Assembly (NCBI RefSeq): GCF_000336775.1
Contig: NZ_AOLJ01000022.1
Coordinates: 103,797 to 164,821, forward strand
Direction: 5' to 3'
Length of the DNA: 61,025 bases
From: Haloferax gibbonsii ATCC 33959
GTDB lineage: Archaea > Halobacteriota > Halobacteria > Halobacteriales > Haloferacaceae
The notes beneath the pieces are model-generated. The model was given only the letters and a program-made list of their open reading frames with translations. It had not been told where the DNA came from and did no database searches. The position numbers and the translations under genes were made by a program. The first letter of the stretch is position 1. The number at the start of each line of letters is the position of its first letter. This document shows, piece by piece, positions 49,185-58,171 of this stretch.

Positions 49185-49628
49185 ATGAAACACCGTGCCG
49201 TGGTCCGCGGTATCGGGGTCGGCGTCGGCGAAGACGGCTCGAACGTGCCGGCGGTGGTCCTCGAAGCGCGCGACGAGTTCCTGCCCATCGTCATCACGTC
49301 GGACCAGGCTCAGGCCATCCAGCTCGGGCTCTCCGGCGAGCAGTTCGAGCGCCCGCTGACCCACGACCTCCTGGTCGAGATGGTGACCGAGTTCGGCGGG
49401 GCCATCGACAGCATCCGCATCGACGACCTCTCGAACGGCACGTTCCTCGCCAAGGTCGACGCCGAGCGGTACCACGACGGCGAGGCGCGGACGTTCGTCT
49501 TCGACGCCCGCCCGAGCGACGCCATCGCCCTCGCCATCCGCGTGGACTGTCCGATTCTCATCTCCGACGAGGTGCTCGACGCCGCCGGGCAGTCGCCCGA
49601 GGCGTTCGACGCCGACTTCGAGGAGTGA
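49185..49628 (+). CDS. Bifunctional nuclease (BFN/DUF151) family protein
   Basis: The 147-residue protein matches the DUF151 family: VVLEARDEFLPIVITSDQAQAIQLGLSG, RPLTHDLLVEMVTEFGGAIDSIRIDDL and FDARPSDAIALAIRVDCPILISDEVLDAAG. Plant members were reported to have RNase and DNase activity; the prokaryotic role, possibly in nucleotide or RNA metabolism, is not established. AACTATTC about 30 bases before the ATG gives a leaderless promoter. No partner gene is evident: the next gene is a thioesterase on the same strand. Confidence 0.92.
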   Translation: MKHRAVVRGIGVGVGEDGSNVPAVVLEARDEFLPIVITSDQAQAIQLGLSGEQFERPLTHDLLVEMVTEFGGAIDSIRIDDLSNGTFLAKVDAERYHDGEARTFVFDARPSDAIALAIRVDCPILISDEVLDAAGQSPEAFDADFEE

Positions 49629-49688
49629 ACCGGGGCCGTCGCCGCCGCGCCCCACGATTTCAAGCCCCCTCGGCGCGACCCTGCTCGC

Positions 49689-50174
49689 ATGAGCGAATCC
49701 ACCGCGACGCTCGACGAGTCGCGCACCGAGATGACCGAACTCCTCCTGCCGAACGACACCAACAACCTCGGGCGAGCCCTCGGTGGGGCGGTCCTCCACT
49801 GGATGGACATCTGCGGGGCCATCGCGGCGATGCGCTTTTCGAACCGCCAGTGCGTCACCGCGTCGATGGACCACGTCGACTTCATCAGCCCCATCGACCT
49901 CGGCGAAGTCGCCGTGATGGAGGCGTACGTGTTCAACGTCGGCCGAACCAGCGTGGACGTGAAAGTCGACGTGCACGCCGAGAACCCGAAGACCGACGAA
50001 CTCCGGAAGACGACCACCTCGTTCCTGACGTTCGTCGCGCTCGACGACGACGGGAAGCCGACGCCGGTCCCCCGACTCGTCTGCGAGACCGACGAGGAAG
50101 CGGAGCTCCGCGCCGAGGCGGTCGCCGCCCGCGCCGAACAGCTCGAATCCGTCATCGAGCGCATGGAGAACTGA
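49689..50174 (+). CDS. Hotdog-fold acyl-CoA thioesterase
   Basis: The 161-residue protein is a BFIT/YciA-type thioesterase: MTELLLPNDTNNLGRALGGAVLHWMDICGAIAA holds the central helix and catalytic Asn/Asp region, then TASMDHVDFISPIDLGEV and YVFNVGRTSVDVKVDVHAE. It hydrolyses acyl-CoAs to acid and CoA, controlling CoA pools or removing unwanted acyl groups. The C-terminal residues 130-161 are a charged helix. TTTCAAG 28 bases upstream is the promoter. Confidence 0.92.
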   Translation: MSESTATLDESRTEMTELLLPNDTNNLGRALGGAVLHWMDICGAIAAMRFSNRQCVTASMDHVDFISPIDLGEVAVMEAYVFNVGRTSVDVKVDVHAENPKTDELRKTTTSFLTFVALDDDGKPTPVPRLVCETDEEAELRAEAVAARAEQLESVIERMEN

Positions 50175-50228
50175 GGAAACTGGCGTCAGCGCCGAACCCT
50201 TTTCCCGGACGGCGACCGACTGGCGACC

Positions 50229-50681
50229 ATGCTCGACGTTCCCGTTCCGGACCCGCCGTCGCTCCCGACCGTCGACCCGAACCAGTACGACGACGCGCAG
50301 GTGGCGGCCGACGCCGACTTCAAGCGCGCCGAGTTGGAGGACTTCCTCGAAGCCGGCGCGTGGGCCGACGCCTTCGAGGCGTGGGCCGCGGAGACGCCCG
50401 TCACCGAGGCGCAGTGGGAAATCGTCCTCGACCTCGACCTCCTCTCCCACTTCGACTTCTTCTGGGACGACTTCGCCGACCGCGTCGGCTACCACGCGCC
50501 GGGCATCCCCGAGGACTGGAAAGAGCGCGAACTCCACCCCGAACTGACCTCGTGGGGCGAGGTGTCGTCTATCAACGCCGGCCTCACCGAACTCGGACAG
50601 GACGTGTGCGACGTGCTCAAAGACGACTACATCGACTGGGAGTCCGAGTACGAAGCGCCCGACGACCTGCCCGACTTCTGA
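50229..50681 (+). CDS. Conserved haloarchaeal protein of unknown function
   Basis: The 150-residue, very acidic protein has no motif that I recognise. It is rich in Trp, Asp and Glu, with predicted helices (AELEDFLEAGAWADAFEAWA, EAQWEIVLDLDLLSHFDFFW) and a soluble, globular look. CCTTTTCC lies 28 bases before the ATG. Composition and codon use are normal, and the frame is longer than chance overlaps here, so I regard it as a real gene. Confidence 0.72.
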   Translation: MLDVPVPDPPSLPTVDPNQYDDAQVAADADFKRAELEDFLEAGAWADAFEAWAAETPVTEAQWEIVLDLDLLSHFDFFWDDFADRVGYHAPGIPEDWKERELHPELTSWGEVSSINAGLTELGQDVCDVLKDDYIDWESEYEAPDDLPDF

Positions 50682-50870
50682 GGGCGGTCGCCCCTCCCTT
50701 CGTTGGCTTCCGTGCGGACTCCGACGCCGCTTGGAACCCGGTTCCGAACATTCACAAAATAATGGCGTTATATGTTGACATTCGCGTAGGAAAGACATAT
50801 TTCTGGAAGCATTGTGGCTGAATTTGGGAAAACGGTGATATTCCAATCGCCGCTCTCATCTCTCGTCACT

Positions 50871-52274
50871 ATGACGAACATGAAACGCCGCGACGTACTC
50901 CGTGGATTCGGTGGCGTCGCCATCGCGGGCGGGCTCGCTGGTTGTATGGGCGGCGGCGGGACCGACGACGAGACGGAGACGACCACGACGGCGACTCCGA
51001 CTCCCACCCCGACACCGACGCCGGAACCCGAGACGGCGATGCTCCGCGTCGCCCACCTCTCTCCCGACGCGCCGAACGTCGACGTGTACGTCGACGGCTC
51101 GGTAGCCCTCTCTGACGTGCCGTTCGGCGCGGTCAGCGACTACCTCTCGGTTCCCGTCGGGACCCGGACGGTGAAAGTCACCGCCGCCGGCGACGAGTCC
51201 ACGGTCGCTTTCGAGGGCGACCTCGACGTCGCCGAGGCGACCTACACCGTCGCCGCGGTCGGCGAGCTCACCGAGGAGACGTTCGAACCGCTCGTCCTCG
51301 AAGACGACGTGTCGCTCCCGGACGACGACACGGCCCGGGTCCGCGTGGTCCACGCTTCGCCCGATGCCCCCGCGGTCGACGTGACCGCCGGCGACACGGT
51401 GCTCTTCGACGGCGTGTCGTTCACCCAGTCCGGCAGCGTCGAGGTGCCGGCCGACACCTACGCGCTCCAGGTCAGGGGCGACACGGAGTCGAACGACGGC
51501 GACGCGGTCGCGGAGTTCGACGTGGAACTCGCCGGCGGCACCGTCTACACGGTGTTCGCGGCGGGCTACCTGACGCCCGACGACGAGCCGACCGACGAGG
51601 CGTTCCGGCCCGTCGCGGTCGTCGACGCCGGGTCCGGCGGCGGCGGGCTCGTCCAGCGCGACGTGTCCCTCCGCGCCGCGCACCTCTCGCCGGACGCGCC
51701 GAACGTCGACGTGCTCGTCGACGGCGCGGTCGCGCTCTCGGACGTGCCGTTCGGCGCGGTCAGCGACTACCTCGCGCTGACCGCCGGGTCCCACCAGGTG
51801 ACGATTCGCGCGACCGACGCGCCCGACACGGTCGTCTTCGACGAGACGCTCGACCTCGCGGCCGGCGCGTACACCGCCGCGGCGCTCGGTGAACTCGACT
51901 CGGCGGCCGAGAACGGCTTCGCCGTCTCCCTCCTCGAAGACGACCGCTCGGCCCCCGCTGACGACGCGGCCCGCGTCCGGGTGCTACACGCCTCGCCGGA
52001 CGCGCCCGCGGTCGACGTGACCGTCGCGGGCTCCGGGGACGCTCTCGTCGACGGCGCGGCCTTCGGCGACGCCGCGACCGTCGAGGTCCCCGCCGGGGAG
52101 TACACGCTCCAGATTCGGGGCGACACGGAGTCGAACGACGGCGACGTGGTCGCCGAGTTCGACGTCACCGTCGAGGGCGGTCGCGCGTACACCGCCATCG
52201 CGCTCGGCTACCTGACGCCCGACGACGAGCCGGCGGACGCCGCGTTCGACCTCAGCGTCGTCGCGGACAACTGA
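50871..52274 (+). CDS. DUF4397-domain Tat lipoprotein with internal duplication
   Basis: Residues 4-25 form a twin-arginine signal with lipobox (KRRDVLRGFGG, GLAGC), then a Thr/Pro linker and two repeats of about 209 residues (51042-51638 and 51669-52271). Each repeat has two related beta-sandwich modules marked by H(L/A)SPDAP(N/A)VDV, four in total. DUF4397 proteins are cell-surface proteins of unknown role. ATGs at 50871 and 50880 both precede the twin arginine; I used the first. The AT-rich 50745-50850 region upstream probably holds the promoter. DNA identity between the repeats is high in places, suggesting a fairly recent duplication. Confidence 0.88.
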   Translation: MTNMKRRDVLRGFGGVAIAGGLAGCMGGGGTDDETETTTTATPTPTPTPTPEPETAMLRVAHLSPDAPNVDVYVDGSVALSDVPFGAVSDYLSVPVGTRTVKVTAAGDESTVAFEGDLDVAEATYTVAAVGELTEETFEPLVLEDDVSLPDDDTARVRVVHASPDAPAVDVTAGDTVLFDGVSFTQSGSVEVPADTYALQVRGDTESNDGDAVAEFDVELAGGTVYTVFAAGYLTPDDEPTDEAFRPVAVVDAGSGGGGLVQRDVSLRAAHLSPDAPNVDVLVDGAVALSDVPFGAVSDYLALTAGSHQVTIRATDAPDTVVFDETLDLAAGAYTAAALGELDSAAENGFAVSLLEDDRSAPADDAARVRVLHASPDAPAVDVTVAGSGDALVDGAAFGDAATVEVPAGEYTLQIRGDTESNDGDVVAEFDVTVEGGRAYTAIALGYLTPDDEPADAAFDLSVVADN

Positions 52275-52404
52275 CCCGGAGCGAGCCGCCCACCTGCCCT
52301 GCCGTCGTCCCCGCTCCGACGCCGGTTTCGAGCGAACCACCTCCCGAACGAATGACACCGATGCGAACCCGACGACGTGAACCGCCTCGCGCCCAGCGGC
52401 GGCC

Positions 52405-52710
52405 ATGAGCGTCTTGGTCGACGCCGCGCGGTTCGCGCTCGGCGCGAGCGCGGTGTTCCTCGTCGTCCTGCTCGGAATCTGGGGGCGGAACTACCTGCTG
52501 TTCCGGTCGAAACACGCGCTCGGCCTCGTCGTCTTCGGCGTCTTTCTGCTCGCGCAGAACCTCTTCGCGCTGTACTACTACCTCGTGGACCCGACGCTGT
52601 CGGTCTGGTTCGCCACCGCCGTTCCCGCCGCGGCGTGGCGGGTGCTGATGGGCGTCCACGTCCTCCAGGCGGTGGCGCTGGCGGTCCTCCTGTGGATTAC
52701 GTGGGATTAA
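52405..52710 (+). CDS. Three-helix membrane protein
   Basis: The 101-residue protein has three membrane segments, FALGASAVFLVVLLGIWG, LGLVVFGVFLLAQNLFALYYYL and VLMGVHVLQAVALAVLLWI. Related small haloarchaeal membrane proteins are often found near wHTH regulators and are of unknown function. No family is assigned. The gene lies between two Tat-lipoprotein genes on the same strand, 131 bases after the first; its own promoter is weak. Confidence 0.75.
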   Translation: MSVLVDAARFALGASAVFLVVLLGIWGRNYLLFRSKHALGLVVFGVFLLAQNLFALYYYLVDPTLSVWFATAVPAAAWRVLMGVHVLQAVALAVLLWITWD

Positions 52711-52736
52711 ACCGATAGCCGCCGTCAGCGTCGGAC

Positions 52737-53339
52737 ATGCACCGCCGAGCCCTCCTTTCGAGCGCTGCCGCGCTCTCGCTGGCGGGCCTCTCGGGCTGTC
52801 TCGCCGACGCCCGACGGACCGCGAGCGGTCGAATCCGCGCCGACACCGGCCACTCGAAACTCCACCCGGCAGACGAGCAGTACGTGAACGGGTCGTTCCC
52901 CGACGACGCCGACTTCCGCGGGTGGCTGTTCGGCGACCCGCCGGACGACCAGACGGACGTGTTCACCGACCGCGCGATGCAGGGCGAGTACTCGAACGAC
53001 CTGCTGTGGGCCGAGGGCGATTCGTTCGTCCTCCTGTTCGAGGTCCGGATGGCACGCGAGGACGCCGCGTTCTACAACGTCGCGCAGTCCCCGTCGTGGA
53101 CCGGGTGGCGCGACGCCGACCTCCCGATTCGGCGGTCGCCGCCGTCAGACCTCGAACCGTTCGACGCGGACACGCTCGTCTGCACTCACCTCTCGAAGTT
53201 CGACGTGGCGAGGGGTGCCGCGCCGACGAACGCCACGCTCCGGATGTTCGAGCGCGACGACGAGTCCGGGACCACGCACGGGTCGGCGGTCGAGTCGGTC
53301 GTCGCGACCCACCGCGTCGGTCGATGGTCGGACCGATAG
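52737..53339 (+). CDS. Tat lipoprotein of unknown function
   Basis: The 200-residue protein starts with a short Tat-type signal and lipobox: HRRALLSSAAALSLAGLSGC, with the Cys at residue 21 the lipid attachment site. The mature part is acidic and rich in aromatic residues (WLFGDPPDDQ, LLWAEGDSFVLLFEVRM), without a family I recognise. GATTAAACC 28 bases upstream is a TATA box that overlaps the end of the preceding gene. Localisation at the outer membrane face is likely; function unknown. Confidence 0.82.
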   Translation: MHRRALLSSAAALSLAGLSGCLADARRTASGRIRADTGHSKLHPADEQYVNGSFPDDADFRGWLFGDPPDDQTDVFTDRAMQGEYSNDLLWAEGDSFVLLFEVRMAREDAAFYNVAQSPSWTGWRDADLPIRRSPPSDLEPFDADTLVCTHLSKFDVARGAAPTNATLRMFERDDESGTTHGSAVESVVATHRVGRWSDR

Positions 53340-53568
53340 CGTCGATGACGGCGTCGATGTCGGTGTCGTCGCCGGAGTAAGCGTTATGCCGCTTCCGAGA
53401 CTTCGTTCGGATAGCATGCGACGACACCGGAGCCTCTCTCGCTCACCCGCGGTCGGCCAGTCCCGACCGTCGGTCGTCGCTCCGTCGCTCATTATTGCGG
53501 GGCAGTAGCCTCGCATATCCCTCATCCTCGACACCCGTCCGTATCGACCTCCGAGCGACTGCAGTCTC

Positions 53569-53589
53569 TTCCGGTGTGACACACCGGAA
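53569..53589. repeat. 21-base perfect palindrome
   Basis: TTCCGGTGTG and CACACCGGAA flank a single central A. The ten-base arms are exact reverse complements, so it could be a dimeric regulator site or a hairpin. It lies about 155 bases before the ileS TATA box. Confidence 0.8.
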
Positions 53590-53724
53590 CCCCCCATGGA
53601 GCGACACACGCACCACACCCGACAGGCGTATCGACAGCGACCAACAGACCGCCGACAGCGGAGGGTCTCCCGTGTCTGAGTCGGACCCGACGGAACGCCC
53701 GACCGACGCGGACCAGACCCGCCG

Positions 53725-53739
53725 TTTTGATATATATCC
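53725..53739 (+). promoter_or_regulatory. Putative TATA box of ileS
   Basis: TTTTGATATATATCC is the strongest AT element in the region, centred about 24 bases before the ATG at 53756. A leaderless ileS mRNA is expected, which would leave the upstream palindrome outside the transcript. Confidence 0.55.
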
Positions 53740-53755
53740 GCGAGAAGGACGGGGT

Positions 53756-56700
53756 ATGGAAGACATCGCAGACCAGTACACGCCGTCGGACGTGGAGTCC
53801 GTCGTCGGCGAGTACTGGGACGAGAACGACGCGTACGAGGCGACGAAGGAGGCACACGCCGACGACCCGTCGTTCTTCTTCGTCGACGGCCCGCCGTACA
53901 CGTCCGGCCAGATGCACCTCGGCACGGCGTGGAACAAGACGCTGAAGGACGCCGTCATTCGGCACAAGCGCATGACGGGACATCAGGTCACGGACCGCCC
54001 CGGCTACGACATGCACGGCCTCCCCATCGAGGTCAAAGTCGAAGAGGAACTCGGCTTCACCTCGAAGCGCGACATCGAGGAGTTCGGCATGGAGCAGTTC
54101 ATCCAGAAGTGCAAGGAGTTCGCCGTCCGCAACCGCGAGGCGATGGACGAGGACTTCCAGTCCATCGGCGCGTGGATGGACTGGGACAACCCCTATCAGA
54201 CGCTCTCGCCCGAGTACATGGAGTCCGCGTGGTGGGCCTTCTCGAAGGTCGCCGAGAACGGGCTGGTCGAACAGGGCAAGCGCAGCGTCAACTACTGCCC
54301 GCGCTGTCAGACCGCCATCGCGGCAAACGAGGTCGAGTACGACGAAATCACCTCGCCCTCTATCTACGTCAAGTTCCCGCTGAAGGGCCGCGAGGGCAAC
54401 CTCGTCATCTGGACGACGACGCCGTGGACCATCCCCGCCAACACGTTCGTCGCCGTCGACGGCGAGATGACGTACCAGGAGGTCCGCGCCGAGAAGGACG
54501 GCGAGAGCGAGGTGCTCTACCTCGCCGAGCCCTGCGTCGAGGAGGTCCTGAAGAAGGGCCGCTACGAGGACTACGAGGTCCTCTCGGAGGTCACGGGCGA
54601 GGAGATGGTCGGCTGGGAGTACGACCACCCGCTCGACGGCGTGGTCGCCGAGTACGCCGACTTCGAGGGCGCGGGACAGGTGTACACCGCCGAATACGTC
54701 GAGGCCGACCGAACCGGACTCGTCCACTCCGCGCCCGGTCACGGGCAGGAGGACTTCGCCCGCGGGCAGGAACTCGGCTTGGACGTGTTCGTCCCCGTCG
54801 ACGACAAAGGCGAGTTCACGGAGCAGGGCGGCGACTACGCGGGCACCTTCGTCCGCGACGCCAACCCCGAAGTCATCGAGGACCTCGACGAGCTCGGCCA
54901 CCTGCTCCACGCCGGCGAGCACGACCACCGCTACGGCCACTGTTGGCGCTGTGACACGGACATCATCTTCCTCGCCACCGACCAGTGGTTCATCACGGTC
55001 ACGGACGTGAAAGAACAGCTTCTCGACAACATCGAGGAGTCCGAGTGGCACCCGCAGTGGGCCCGCGACAACCGCTTCCGCGACTTCGTGAGCGACGCGC
55101 CCGACTGGAACGTCTCCCGACAGCGCTACTGGGGCATCCCGCTTCCCATCTGGGTCCCGCAGGACGCCGACGCCGAGGGCGCACAGGAGATGATTGTCGT
55201 CGGCACCCGCGAGGAACTCGCAGAGCGCGCCGACCAAGATGTCGACCCCGAGACGGTGGACCTCCACCGGCCCTCGGTGGACCCCATCACCATCACCGAA
55301 GACGGCGTGACCTACGAGCGCGTCCCCGACGTGTTCGACGTGTGGATAGACTCCTCGGTCGCCACGTGGGGAACGCTCGACTTCCCCGGCGAGACCGAGG
55401 CCTACGACGAGCTGTGGCCCGCCGACCTCATCATCGAGGCGCACGACCAGACCCGCGGGTGGTTCTGGTCGCAACTCGGCATGGGCACCGCCGCGACCGG
55501 CGAGTCGCCGTACAAGGAGGTCATCATGCACGGCTTCGCCAACGACAAGGACGGCCGCAAGATGTCGAAGTCCGTCGGCAACATCGTGACGCCCGAGGAG
55601 GCCATCGACCGCGCCGGCCGCGACCCGCTTCGCGCCTATCTCCTCAGCCACGACCAGCAGGGCGTGGACCTCTCGTTCGAGTGGGACGGCCTCGCCGACA
55701 CCCAGTCGACGCTCAACATCTTCTGGAACGTCTTCCGGTTCCCGCTTCCGTACATGGACCTCGACGGCTACGACCCCGCCGAGGCCGACCTCTCGGAGGG
55801 CGAACTCACCGTCGTCGACGAGTGGGTGCTCTCGCGGCTCCAGACCGTCGAAGCCGAGATGGCGGACGCGTGGGACGACTACGAGGTCTCCACCGCGCTC
55901 AACACGCTTCTGGACTTCATCACGCAGGACGTCTCGCGCTTCTACGTGAAGGCCATCCGCGAGCGCATGTGGGACGAGGAGGACTCGGCGTCGAAGCTCG
56001 GCGCGTACGCCACGCTCTCGACGGTGCTCTCGGAGTCCATCCGGCTCATCGCGCCCTACGCGCCCTACATGGCCGAACGGATGTACCAGCGGCTCGACGG
56101 CTCGGAGACGACCGTCCACATGCTGTCGTACCCCGAGGCCGACGAGGAGCGCCGCGACGAGGAACTCGAAGCCAACATGGCCGTCCTCCGCGACGTGGAG
56201 GAGGCCGCGGCGCACGCCCGCCAGCTCGGCGGTCGCAAGCTCCGCTGGCCCGTCTCGCGCATCGTCGTCGAGTCCGAGGACGCCGAGGTCGCCGACGCGG
56301 TCGAAGCCCTCTCGGACCTCCTCGCGGAGCGCGTGAACACCCGCGACGTGCAGGTCGTCGAGGGCTTCGACGAGCTCGTCGAGACCGCGGAGCCGCAGAT
56401 GAGCGTCATCGGGCCGGAGTTCGGCGCTGACGCCCAGAAAATCATGGAGGCCGTCGAGGGCCTCTCGCGCGCCGAAGTCGAGTCGGGCGTCGAGGTCGAC
56501 GGCGAGACGTACGACCTCACAGACGAGATGGTCTCGTACCGCGCCGAACCCCCGGAACACGTCACCGGAGCCGACTTCGAGGGCGGCACGGTCTACGTCG
56601 ACACCGAACTCACCGACGACATCGAGTCCGAGGGCTACGCCCGCGACGTCATCCGCCGCATCCAGGAGATGCGCAAACAGCTCGACCTCGACGTCGAGGC

Positions 56701-56887
56701 CGAAATCGACGTGTCGCTCGCGGTCGACGACGACCGCGTCGCCGGCTTCGTCGAGGAGAACCGCGACCTCATCGCCGAGGAGGTCCGCGCCCGCGAACTC
56801 GACCTCGGAAGCGCCGACGGCGAGACGGTCGAGACGTGGGACGTCGAGGACGTGTCCGTGACCATCGCGGTCACGCAGCTCGACTGA
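53756..56887 (+). CDS. ileS: Isoleucyl-tRNA synthetase
   Basis: The 1043-residue protein is a complete class I IleRS. The HIGH-type motif is GQMHLGTAWNKTLKD, the editing (CP1) domain includes LVIWTTTPWTIPANTFVAVD and LVHSAPGHGQEDFARG, and the KMSKS motif is DGRKMSKSVGN. Zinc-binding cysteines appear in VNYCPRCQTAI and GHCWRCDTD. The C-terminal region carries the anticodon-binding domain and a domain typical of the archaeal/eukaryotic form. It charges tRNA-Ile and hydrolyses mischarged Val. The start is set by the TATA box 24 bases upstream. The longer frame from 53495 has no family homology. Confidence 0.98.
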   Translation: MEDIADQYTPSDVESVVGEYWDENDAYEATKEAHADDPSFFFVDGPPYTSGQMHLGTAWNKTLKDAVIRHKRMTGHQVTDRPGYDMHGLPIEVKVEEELGFTSKRDIEEFGMEQFIQKCKEFAVRNREAMDEDFQSIGAWMDWDNPYQTLSPEYMESAWWAFSKVAENGLVEQGKRSVNYCPRCQTAIAANEVEYDEITSPSIYVKFPLKGREGNLVIWTTTPWTIPANTFVAVDGEMTYQEVRAEKDGESEVLYLAEPCVEEVLKKGRYEDYEVLSEVTGEEMVGWEYDHPLDGVVAEYADFEGAGQVYTAEYVEADRTGLVHSAPGHGQEDFARGQELGLDVFVPVDDKGEFTEQGGDYAGTFVRDANPEVIEDLDELGHLLHAGEHDHRYGHCWRCDTDIIFLATDQWFITVTDVKEQLLDNIEESEWHPQWARDNRFRDFVSDAPDWNVSRQRYWGIPLPIWVPQDADAEGAQEMIVVGTREELAERADQDVDPETVDLHRPSVDPITITEDGVTYERVPDVFDVWIDSSVATWGTLDFPGETEAYDELWPADLIIEAHDQTRGWFWSQLGMGTAATGESPYKEVIMHGFANDKDGRKMSKSVGNIVTPEEAIDRAGRDPLRAYLLSHDQQGVDLSFEWDGLADTQSTLNIFWNVFRFPLPYMDLDGYDPAEADLSEGELTVVDEWVLSRLQTVEAEMADAWDDYEVSTALNTLLDFITQDVSRFYVKAIRERMWDEEDSASKLGAYATLSTVLSESIRLIAPYAPYMAERMYQRLDGSETTVHMLSYPEADEERRDEELEANMAVLRDVEEAAAHARQLGGRKLRWPVSRIVVESEDAEVADAVEALSDLLAERVNTRDVQVVEGFDELVETAEPQMSVIGPEFGADAQKIMEAVEGLSRAEVESGVEVDGETYDLTDEMVSYRAEPPEHVTGADFEGGTVYVDTELTDDIESEGYARDVIRRIQEMRKQLDLDVEAEIDVSLAVDDDRVAGFVEENRDLIAEEVRARELDLGSADGETVETWDVEDVSVTIAVTQLD

Positions 56888-57058
56888 GGCGGCCCCGCGC
56901 GGTCCCCGGTCGCTGGCGGCGGTCGGCCGTCACTCGGTCGCCGCGCCCACCTCCCGCAAAATAGCGGGTGACGTGCCTCGATTTTCGCAGACGACGCCGG
57001 CTTCGACTTCCGGCTGACCAACACTTTTGGCCTCATCGACCGTGATGGACTGTGAGTC

Positions 57059-58057
57059 ATGAAGAAACTCATCAACGAACCCGGAGCGGTCGTAGACGAG
57101 ATGCTCGACGGGATGGTGGCGGCGCACCCCGAACTCCGCCGGCTCGACGGCACGAACGTCCTCGTCCGCGGCGACGCGCCGGTCGATGGGAAGGTCGCGG
57201 TCGTCTCCGGCGGCGGGTCGGGCCACGAGCCGACGCACGCGGGCTATCTCGGCGAGGGGATGCTCGACGGCGCGGCGGCGGGTGAGGTGTTCACCTCGCC
57301 GACGGCCGACCAGTTGAACGAGATGATTCAGGCCACGGACGCGGGCGAGGGCGTCCTCTGCGTCGTCAAGAACTACGAGGGGGACGTGATGAACTTCGAC
57401 ACCGCGGCCGAGATGGCCGCCATGGAGGGCGTCGAGGTCGAGCAGGTCGTCGTCAACGACGACGTGGCCGTCGAGGACTCGCTGTACACGTCCGGTCGTC
57501 GCGGCGTCGCGGGCACCATCTTCGTCCACAAGTGCGCGGGCGCGAAGGCCGCCGCGGGCGGCGACCTCGAAGCGGTCACAGCCGTCGCCGAGAAGGTCGT
57601 CGACAACGTGCGCACGATGGGGATGGCGCTCACCTCCTGTGTCACGCCGGAGAAGGGCGAACCGACGTTCGACCTCGGCGAGGACGAAATCGAACTCGGC
57701 ATCGGCATCCACGGCGAGCCGGGCACCGAGCGCGCCGACATCATGAGCGCCGACGAGATAACCGAACACCTGACCGAGAACGTCCTCGACGACCTCGAAC
57801 TCGACGAGGGCGAGGAGGTCGTGACGATGGTCAACGGCATGGGCGGCACGCCGCTGTCGGAGCTGTACATCGTCAACCGCAAGCTCCAGTCCATCCTCGA
57901 CGACCGCGGCATCGAGACGTGGGACGCGTGGGTCGGCGACTACATGACCTCGCTCGACATGATGGGCTGTTCGGTCTCCGTACTCCGCGTCGACGACGAG
58001 CTGAAGGAACTGCTCGGCGCGCCCGCGGAGACGCCCGGCCTGACCGTCACCGAGTAA
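57059..58057 (+). CDS. dhaK: Dihydroxyacetone kinase subunit DhaK
   Basis: The 332-residue protein is the substrate-binding subunit: VALVSGGGSG-type region VVSGGGSGHEPTHAGYLGEGMLDG, where the His forms the hemiaminal with dihydroxyacetone, plus VVNDDVAVEDSLYTSGRRGVAGTIFVHKCAGA and LTSCVTPEKGEPTFDLGEDEIELGIGIHGEPG. It binds DHA covalently and receives phosphate from DhaL. It is the first gene of a dhaK-dhaL-dhaM set. ACACTTTTGG at about 57021-57030 is a plausible promoter. It is the PTS-dependent type, not the single-chain ATP-using kinase. Confidence 0.96.
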   Translation: MKKLINEPGAVVDEMLDGMVAAHPELRRLDGTNVLVRGDAPVDGKVAVVSGGGSGHEPTHAGYLGEGMLDGAAAGEVFTSPTADQLNEMIQATDAGEGVLCVVKNYEGDVMNFDTAAEMAAMEGVEVEQVVVNDDVAVEDSLYTSGRRGVAGTIFVHKCAGAKAAAGGDLEAVTAVAEKVVDNVRTMGMALTSCVTPEKGEPTFDLGEDEIELGIGIHGEPGTERADIMSADEITEHLTENVLDDLELDEGEEVVTMVNGMGGTPLSELYIVNRKLQSILDDRGIETWDAWVGDYMTSLDMMGCSVSVLRVDDELKELLGAPAETPGLTVTE

Positions 58058-58142
58058 GCGGCGACGCTCGCCGAGCACGTTCGGGGGCGACTCCCGACGC
58101 GTCCACCGATTTTTCGCGGCAGAACAGTCCCGCGGGACAAGG

Positions 58143-58149
58143 GATTAAC
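58143..58149 (+). promoter_or_regulatory. Possible internal promoter of dhaL
   Basis: GATTAAC lies about 26 bases before the dhaL ATG in the 114-base gap after dhaK, so dhaL-dhaM may be transcribed separately as well as with dhaK. Confidence 0.4.
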
Positions 58150-58171
58150 GACAGGCCGACGAAGGACAGCC

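Larger units (their letters stand above)
53340..53755. other. 415-base region upstream of ileS
   Basis: No convincing gene. It contains a perfect palindrome at 53569-53589 and the ileS TATA box at 53725-53739. A 40-codon open frame at about 53387-53508 lacks homology signals and is not called. Confidence 0.5.

Noticed and set aside
53522..56560. 1012-codon open frame on the minus strand across ileS
   Set aside because: It is antisense to a well-conserved synthetase. In GC-rich DNA with strong third-position bias such frames stay open by chance, and the product is Val/Asp/Arg-biased with no motif.
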